A DNA stretch of 64,000 bases from Alisma plantago-aquatica. Taxonomy: Eukaryota > Streptophyta > Magnoliopsida > Alismatales > Alismataceae. Of the stretch, positions 57,601 to 64,000 are shown one piece after another. Position 1 is the stretch's first letter. Every line of letters begins with the position of its first letter. Under the pieces are notes generated by a model. That model had not been told where the DNA came from, did no database searches, and saw nothing but the letters and a program-made list of their open reading frames with translations. Both the position numbers and the translations under genes were made by a program. The stretch lies in NCBI GenBank assembly GCA_963693085.1, contig OY856412.1, positions 1,065,095,744 through 1,065,159,743 of the forward strand, read 5' to 3'.

Positions 57601-58166
57601 TTGTCTATTATCCCATGTAAATAAGGGACCTTGAAGGCTCATCTCAAAAAGATTAGAATTCAAAGCACACTCATTAAATCATCCATTGATTTTCTAGTAG
57701 GTAGAACTTTGCTTATCCTTTCATCAACTTTGCGAACACAGTTAAAATCCCCCATAATGAGCCAAGAGGAATCAACTATAGAGCTGAAAGTACTTATAGA
57801 AGACCATAATCTAACTCTATCATTATAAAGATTTTGGCCATAAACGGTAGAAAGAAAGAAATGAGATTGATCAAAACTGATTTTCATATGAATGACTTGA
57901 TCATTTTCATCTATATTAGTAATGGCACCATCAAGATCTTTCCATAAAACAACAACTCTACCAAGAACATGAGAAGAGTGATTCACAATCCACCTATAAC
58001 CAGAGAAAAATTTATTAACAAAGGAACTGATTTTACGAGGTTTAATCTTAGTCTCAAGCAGGATGACAATGTTGTTGTTAGCCCTCCTAATCTCTTCCTA
58101 AACCTCCTAGATTTTGTTATTTATGCCACGAACGTTCCAGGAAGAGATGGAAAGGGGAGGAATCAT
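54633..58166 (-). pseudogene. LINE ORF2: endonuclease-reverse transcriptase, broken
   Basis: ATG 58166 is followed by endonuclease motifs WNVRGIN, LLETKI, STVYG, LIMGDFN and SDHRKIVV (58140-57480), then RT (about 56950-56000) with KAPSPDGFNG, WRPIALCN, FVKGRSI, ADISKAYD and HLIFAEDLMVF, and a C-terminal zf-RVT domain (about 55040-54780). The protein nicks target DNA and copies LINE RNA there. Damage: two TAG codons near 58110-58100, a frameshift near 57660, one near 55940 and later stops. The catalytic FADD box reads FAED, so RT activity is lost independently of the frame breaks. Confidence 0.9.
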
Positions 58167-58345
58167 TTATCAACATGGGTTGTTATGCTGGCAGCCTCAG
58201 CTTCGCTTGAATTGATGTGGAGTTCTTCAACTTGAACAAGAGTGGGAGATAACTCGGAACCTACAGGATTATATTGAATTCCTAAGCGTTGGTTAGATTT
58301 AAATTCAGAAGGGAAAATATTTCTTCTCCTATCACTTTGATCGAT

Positions 58346-59530
58346 CTACACTTTGCCAAAGATGGAACTATAAGGGGAAGCCATATCAAAAGTATGTATA
58401 ACACTTGGGGTTGTTGGAACAGTACCCCCTTCACTAACAGAAGAGCAAATAGCCGCCTCAAGCCCAACATTAACAGCAATAGAAAGGAGGACATATTCCA
58501 CAACATGCCCTTGGAAATGTCCAGCCACTCTGGCCTGTTGTATCTCAGCTTCATCAGTAATTTCTTCAATGAAGAAGTCAGTGTTTTCCACCAGTGTTGT
58601 AACAAGAATAACTTCAAACAGAGGAGCTGCCTTCATTTTTTTGATTTCCCATACTTTCTTTGGATTCATTATGACTTTGGATCTCAGTTTCTTCTTCGTG
58701 TTGGTTTTATGACAGTCACCGTGTCCTAGAAAACCACAGAAGCAACACTTGTATGGAATCCATTCATATTCCAGAAGAACAGTATGCTCACTCCCCTTAT
58801 CACTCCTCAGAGTCAAACTCTTCGAGTAGATGGCATATTTATGCATGAGAACATGTATCCTAGCCACAACCAGATGCTTTAGGTTTCGAGTAGTTTCATC
58901 CATCTTAACAAGACGACCCAGGAAGGACCCAAACCTACCGAACGTTCTTGAATCCCATAATTCCATGGGAAGATTGATGATATCAACCCAAACAGGAACC
59001 TCAGTAAGAATAGATCTAAATTGTTGATCTCCAGGGCTCCATCTCTTAAGGATGACCAGTCTACCAAGGACATACCAGTCGCCATTAAGAACTCTGTTTA
59101 GGTCATCGACATTATCAAATCGGACCAGAAAGAAACCTTCTCCTCTATCAAATATTTCAAAGCGCTCGCGAGTACACCAGGAATTGTAGAAATGGTTAGA
59201 CAGAAGGTGAATATCCGGCCAGAAATCAAGAATATAACCAAGGAGACATTTACCCCATCTAATAGCATTCTCTTCCGATTCTTTGCTTGGGTAGATGATC
59301 TTGTCTTCAATAGTAGAGACATCGACCCAACACAGATCTGATGCACCCCCAGAAGATATCGACTTCAAGGCTTCCCAATGTAGCGGAGAATTGACTGTAG
59401 ACGCACTTGTGAAACAGGTAGCAGCGAGTGAAGAAAATTCATCAGTAGGAACCACACTCTTGTTAATCTCAGTCCGCTTTGTGGGATCTGGAGGAGACGA
59501 CCGACTGGCAGCCGGCGCCCTCCCAGTCGC
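58346..59530 (-). pseudogene. LINE ORF1: DUF4283 / zinc-knuckle nucleic-acid-binding protein
   Basis: About 394 open codons from the element's 5' border. WGKCLLGYILDFWPDI to LGRLVILKRWSPGD is the DUF4283 region common in plant LINE ORF1 proteins; VWVDIINLPMELW follows, and a CCFCGFLGHGDCH knuckle lies near 58735. No ATG opens the frame; the first codons after the target duplication are already in frame, so the N terminus is missing. ORF1 would bind LINE RNA. Confidence 0.8.
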
Positions 59531-59532
59531 CT

Positions 59533-59549
59533 TCTATATAGGAATTTTT
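59533..59549. repeat. LINE target-site duplication, right copy
   Basis: Identical to 54018-54034. Confidence 0.92.
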
Positions 59550-59834
59550 ATTAGCATGTTTTTACTTGAAATATTAAATACAAAGTTATTCCAAGTTATC
59601 AGTTAAGTATGACTATCCTACTTGTGTATCTTATCGAGTAGCCTTATTCATCAATATGAATCATTACTAATAAATCTTATAGGAACGTTATCCTTTAGTT
59701 TTCTCATGAAATTGGTTCATGAGTCTCTATCATTCTCAGAAATCTTAGTTACACATCTCTTCTCGATATATTAGGCACATGTAAGGACATAACCATGAAT
59801 GTATGAAAATCTTACTTGCATATCTTAACATAAA
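59550..59834 (-). repeat. 5' LTR of element E, part 2 (cut by CACTA-2)
   Basis: Aligned with about 49280-49555. Similarity stops exactly at cactacaaaaaaa. Confidence 0.88.
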
Positions 59835-60290
59835 CACTACAAAAAAAGGGTCTTTAACTATAAAAAAAAAATTGTAGCGAAAACCCTATATTTAGTAGCG
59901 AAAGGCTTTGACTACATATTTCTTTACACATACAAATTGTAGTATATGCTCGTATAGCTAAAGCCTTTAACTATATTTTTCAAATATGTAGTTAGATAAT
60001 CCATTCGCTACAAATTCATATGTATCCATAAGCGTAGCTAGATATTGTCCTTACATATTTAAATATAGGTATAATTATATCTAAATGTATGCCTACAATT
60101 GTATATATAGTCAGTATGTAGCAAAAATATGAAGTTAATACAAATTATATGTAGTTAATGTGTAGGGAAAAGCAGAATCTACTACACACATATATATGTA
60201 GTTGGATTATGCACTAGCTACATACGTAGTGCCACATATACATATATGCATAGTTTGATTATTCATGTATTGTGTAATTAGTCCCGAAGC
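59835..60290. repeat. CACTA-2 left end and subterminal motifs
   Basis: ttgtagcgaaaa, agtagcgaaagg, atatgtagtta and cgctacaaat motifs in both orientations, at 20-60-bp steps. Confidence 0.65.
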
Positions 60291-61415
60291 TCTTTTAGTA
60301 ACAAATTTATAGTAATTAGACCAAGTTATGCTCTTTATGCCAACAAACTTACTTTCATTTATACTGAAACGTCAAATGTACATGGGGAGGATGTATACCT
60401 TGCCCCTATTACATAATGTGTACAAAGAAAAGGATATACATATACTAATAAATTCGGTGAGGTCTACACGCATCTTGGAAAAAGAGTATCTATCTTTCTC
60501 GACCAGTTTTAGAATCGTTGTTGTCTTCTCCTTTTATTCAATGAGTTGGTGATAGAATGGGTTCTTGTGTTGCACAAAGTTGTGACCTTGTGACACGTTG
60601 GCCCTTCATCCGATTTCCTTGATGAGTGGGTCGATTTTGTTGAATGGAAGAAGTCTTGGTTTGAAGATTGTAGCATCACCCCTCATAGTGACATCTTTCT
60701 TTTACAACTTGGACCATCCATAGATGTTCTAGGAATCTTCTTTGTACTCTATTTTGTTGGACTTGATCTATACTCAAAGAGGGATTCTTGTTTTAGCAAT
60801 AAGTTGACATTGAGGCCTTTTTTATCCTGCATCATATATTATCAAATTACAATCATTGAAAAGAATAATTATTTCATTCATTTTTAAGCTGCATCATACT
60901 TATAAAGTGGTAAAAAAGTTATCTGACATCTCAAATAGTATCTGAATTCTAAATTTGCATCATACTTCTAGGAACCTAGAGAAGCAAAGAAGAGAAACCT
61001 CTTTAAACAACTCTTTAAAAGCTTGGAATGAGTAGAGCTAGCCATAGAATCTCTAATATTTCATGTACTGCTGGAGTTTGTTCCAGAGTTTAAGCTATCT
61101 GGTAGTAGGACTGGACAAGACCTCTACCTGTGAAATGGCCCAGGAAGTCTTTTTCCTGGTTCAGTTTGTAAGATGGCATCTTCTCGTGGACTTAGAACTT
61201 ATATTGTTATCCCAGCATCACTGATTCTAATGTTGTGCAAGTCCCTACTTCCTATAAGCATACAAACGAGTAATCAAATCATCACTAGAATAAAAGAGAT
61301 GCATTTTTTTTCTGTAAACAAATACAACCCAACACTACAACTAGTGATAAACTAATGAAGTTCAATTTACAATCTGAATAACATTAAACTAAAAGATATC
61401 TGGAATGTTATTCGT
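60291..61415. other. AT-rich non-coding sequence
   Basis: No gene or repeat recognised. Confidence 0.45.
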
Positions 61416-61853
61416 GTGAAAGGTATGGTGCTTCCTTTCTTTGATTGGGTTTGGAAGTTTAAAGTTCCAGCTAGATACCAAATTCATGGTTGGAAAGTTT
61501 GTCATAGAAGACTTATTACCACGGATTATGTTCAAAGATTGGGCATTAGTACTCCTTCTATGTGTTTTCTCTATAGGCTTAGTGAGGAAGGTGTGGACCA
61601 TTGTATGTTTCAGCGTGAATTCTCTGCTAAGGTTTGGAACTTGGCTGCTTCTGAGAATTTTATTCTGAGTTGTCCTAAATCAGTGGAAGATCTCGTGAAT
61701 TGCAGCAGTAGGAAAAGCCATCTTGCTGCTTTGTGCATCTTGCCTAGATTGTGGAATGAGAGAAAAGCTAGAGTTCATCTTAATGTAGAGATCTCTTGGT
61801 CTAGAGCATGGGAGATGATTAATAATGACTTACAGCTATTTGATATGTTTTGA
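61416..61853 (+). pseudogene. LINE fragment: zf-RVT C-terminal domain
   Basis: Open frame of 145 residues with VWKFKVPARYQIHGWKVCHR, CFLYRLSEEGVDHCMFQREF and KVWNLA, the zinc-binding C-terminal region of plant LINE ORF2. Its end (61.80-61.85 kb) gives LISK-like tail sequence and a TGA. Diverged from the LINE at 54-59.5 kb and in opposite orientation. Endonuclease and RT are absent, so it is a 5'-truncated or captured piece. I saw no target duplication. Confidence 0.78.
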
Positions 61854-62541
61854 TCATCCGCTTTAAATCTGTTATGTTGTCCTATTTCTTTGTTTTTGGG
61901 TGGAGTTCTTTGTGGTGAGCCGTCTTCCCAGTTCATGGTTGAGGAAAGGATGGGAGGGTTTCTTTGTGGGATGTCTTGTTCTCTGCTTCTTTCCTGATAA
62001 ATGAGAGCAGCTATGTAAGGACATGTATGCAAAGCTAATTGAAATGATGGATTCAAATGCAATTTCCAACAGAAAATAATAAACTTCATGAAAATAGTTA
62101 TTTGAAGAGAAAACATTTAATCTGAAATAGGGTACCTGTGGGATGAGCCATGATGCCCTACGCTTTTCCCCCAAACCTCTATCACCCCATAAGGAAGGGG
62201 CATCAGAGAACCTATAACCATTGAAATGGGTATATATTAATGGTCGCTAGTTCCTTTCCAACAAACTTTCCTCGATAAAGCAAGTGATATACATCTCTCT
62301 ATAGGAGAAATCTCCTTCTAATAATGTTCATGAGCACCTCTTTAACAAGTTATGTCATAATAAAACAACTACGTTTCAGTACTACACATATCATTTTCTA
62401 TACAATTACAAATTTACAATACTCTTTTCTTATAGTAATCTTTTAAAAGTCTCCATAGTGTGTTGTTGTGCCCTGAATAGATAGGTCAGGTATGAATGGT
62501 AACATGAACAACTTTTAATTAACAGTTAAGTGCAATCCTAC

Positions 62542-62943
62542 CTGCTGGGACAGTAACATCAACATCCTTGGTCCCTTCAACTACCTCAGCTCCTCTGCAT
62601 GCCAAACAAAAATCCTTCATGCAAGTTCATCATTAGAATAACTACACAATGTTCCCTTTCCCAAGAAGAAGAATGTTAAAAGCATACTTGTATAATATGG
62701 CCATGCCCTTTGCAAGTGTTGCAGGTTGTTGAAAATGGAAAAATTGTAACCTGAATAAAAATTCTAACAATGGTGATGAAATTATGTGAAAAAGGCAATG
62801 ATGAAAATAGCTATAAGCCTATAGGCTGTAGCTGACTAGGTTCAAAGCCATCTGGAGATCGATAAGATAAAATATTGATTTTCCACTTCCCCTGCAAGTT
62901 GGGCACATTCTTGGCTTAGCATTACTGTTGTAACCACGCCCGT
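62542..62943 (-). CDS. three exons of a mitochondrial-type DnaJ protein (GFA2-like), partial
   Basis: Exons on the minus strand: 62943-62879, 62750-62688 and 62614-62542. They code most of a DnaJ cysteine-rich domain: GRGYNSNAKPRMCPTCRGSG, VTIFPFSTTCNTCKGHGHII, then FCLACRGAEVVEGTKDVDVT and VPAG. The CxxCxGxG repeats 2-4 and the end of repeat 1 are visible. The VTI-PF and HII segments resemble plant GFA2, a mitochondrial Hsp40 that assists Hsp70; this match is from memory. Acceptors (gcag, tcag, gaag) and the last two donors (gtatgc, gtagga) are good. The first donor is missing: after AAA at 62879 the intron begins TC, not GT. J-domain and C-terminal exons were not found, though the window end limits the upstream side. 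Host gene, fragment captured by CACTA-2, or pseudogene are all possible. Confidence 0.65.
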
Positions 62944-62950
62944 CTGCATT

Positions 62951-64000
62951 AGAAAGATGCACTGTTACGAGGTAGACTTCATGACAACAAAAAATATGAA
63001 AACTGGAGGATGGCACCCTCTGAGCGAGCTTCATCAGGAGTGACCTTTCACTTTGATAACTTTCTCATGAGAAGGAAAACGAGTAAATCTACTTATAACT
63101 TTTCAAATAAAATGATGCATAATTTATCTAAGATGTATTTTGTACTATCCTTCACAACTGCAGGCACACCAAATTGAGATTATATGCCATTCAAAAATAG
63201 TGAAAAATTACATCCCTTTTGAATGAGCTTCCCAACCCATGTTTTGTTATTTTAATAGAATCTCATATAATTGTATATCTTCAGCTCACTAAAGAGACAT
63301 TCAGTTGCAAACCTGGACAAGTCACCAAGAAATGTAATACATGTTAGGGGGGGATACTTCAGCTCTACACTTGTTGTACAGAATCTACTCATCCAAAAGA
63401 GGGAGCCTCAAATCATTGTATGGTTTTTGGGCAGAAGATGGTAGGGAAACTGTGGGGGGTTTGGACTAGATCTTAGCATCCTACAGGGGATTCACCACGC
63501 CAAACCCACCACCTAGTCATCCTTGTGAGGTCCACCACCACAATTTTATGATCCAAAATATGACATGTATGAACCACCCCTACTGTGGCATGATGAAGAT
63601 CACAAACATCCTTATACTTGAAGTAAATTACAGCAAAGATCATGATGAGAAGTAGTAGTGTGTAATGTACAGAAATGTTAAAGTGAGGAAAATCTAAAAA
63701 AAGGAAAAATCAGTCTGCAAAAGAACCTCATTAGAACAGTTCATATTAGATATATAAAGAAGTAAAATTGAAGAAAAAAATAGTGGGACATTTGAGCCAA
63801 TCTTAACTAGTTCATATTAGGTGATAATGGATCTATGTTACATCATGTTGGTATCCCGTGCAAGTTGCAAATGCAGACTCAAGATTGGCTCCTGAGTGAA
63901 CTAGTAGGGGTATTAGCAAGACTAGAAATGGGTTCAAAATAATACTCAATCTTACTTATTATTTACACATGTAGTTTCCTACTTCTTTGGTAACATGCAG
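62951..64000. other. non-coding sequence to window end
   Basis: No further DnaJ exon was recognised. A frame at 63034-62950 runs into the first exon but crosses a good acceptor (gcag, AG at 62945-62944) and is more likely intron. Confidence 0.4.

Larger units (their letters stand above)
54035..59532 (-). mobile_element. plant L1-type LINE, nearly full length
   Basis: 5.5 kb on the minus strand between perfect 17-bp duplications. Order: ORF1 (DUF4283 type), ORF2 (endonuclease, RT, zf-RVT). The 3' end is a very short A run (ttt next to the duplication on the plus strand). ORF1 is open right up to the 5' border without an ATG, so the copy is probably slightly 5'-truncated. Both ORFs are damaged. 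Confidence 0.92.
47806..59834 (-). mobile_element. element E: LTR retrotransposon with very long LTRs and a tiny interior
   Basis: Two direct copies of a long sequence, 47806-51583 and 52466-54034 continued at 59550-59834, flank an 882-bp interior. On the minus strand the LTRs begin TGTTACATCCC and end TGTTACA. The interior has a tRNA-Met primer site at the 5' end and a purine tract at the 3' end, so the element is LTR-bounded and reads leftwards. End sequences and primer type fit Ty3/gypsy elements. No gag or pol is present. Left LTR is entered by CACTA-1; right LTR by a LINE and then cut by CACTA-2. Confidence 0.82.
59835..64000 (+). mobile_element. CACTA-2: second CACTA-type element, right end outside the window
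   Basis: Starts CACTACAAAAAAAGGGTC at the point where the LTR of element E breaks off, after a possible 3-bp target site (aaa). The next ~450 bp are packed with short tgtagc-, gtagtta- and tagcgaaa-type motifs, as in CACTA subterminal regions. No opposite CACTA end and no continuation of the LTR was found up to 64000. If the insertion is simple, all of 59835-64000 lies inside the element. No transposase was recognised. A rearranged border is the alternative. Confidence 0.5.

Overview
The window looks like a repeat-rich, gene-poor stretch of a flowering-plant nuclear genome. It is AT-rich and built mostly of plant transposable elements of four kinds: Ty3/gypsy LTR elements of the Athila type, CACTA (En/Spm) DNA transposons, a plant LINE and a small Helitron-like element. 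Host-like coding sequence is limited to a GC-rich island with a small zinc-finger reading frame and three exons of a mitochondrial-type DnaJ (GFA2-like) gene near the right edge. I cannot name the species.

Layout. 1-1227 is AT-rich flank with two microsatellites. 1233-13385 is element A, an Athila-type retrotransposon on the minus strand, with about 2.1-kb LTRs, a tRNA-Asp primer site and a near-perfect target duplication (gcatt/gtatt). 14582-26186 is element B, a related Athila-type element in the same orientation, with a perfect duplication (agaaa). Both carry a 26-bp, largely palindromic tandem repeat in U3 just upstream of the TATA box, although the rest of their LTRs is quite different. 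A second copy of this module, with its own TATA box, sits in A's interior where an env-like gene would be expected. A keeps its RT and integrase active-site residues but its frame is broken. B keeps one nearly open gag-pol frame but has lost catalytic residues in RT, RNase H and integrase.

26192-33584 is mostly degenerate non-coding sequence with a 35-bp minisatellite and a GC-rich island (31.3-32.9 kb) that holds the zinc-finger gene. A 331-bp Helitron-like element follows, then a region of tandem and dispersed repeats and a 395-bp inverted repeat (35840-36234 and 40199-40593) around a 4-kb spacer.

40.6-47.8 kb is a CACTA element with a broken TNPD-type transposase, a second gene with a Ulp1-type cysteine-protease domain, and a long subterminal hairpin. 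It lies inside the left LTR of element E, a minus-strand LTR element with about 3.9-kb LTRs and only 0.88 kb of interior. E's right LTR is split by a 5.5-kb LINE with 17-bp target duplications and then cut at 59835 by a second CACTA-type end. The second CACTA right end and the rest of the LTR are not reached by 64000, so the LINE fragment and the DnaJ exons at 61.4-62.9 kb may lie inside that transposon as captured sequence.

Together the elements give a relative history: E first, then the LINE and both CACTA elements into its LTRs. A and B are independent neighbouring insertions.
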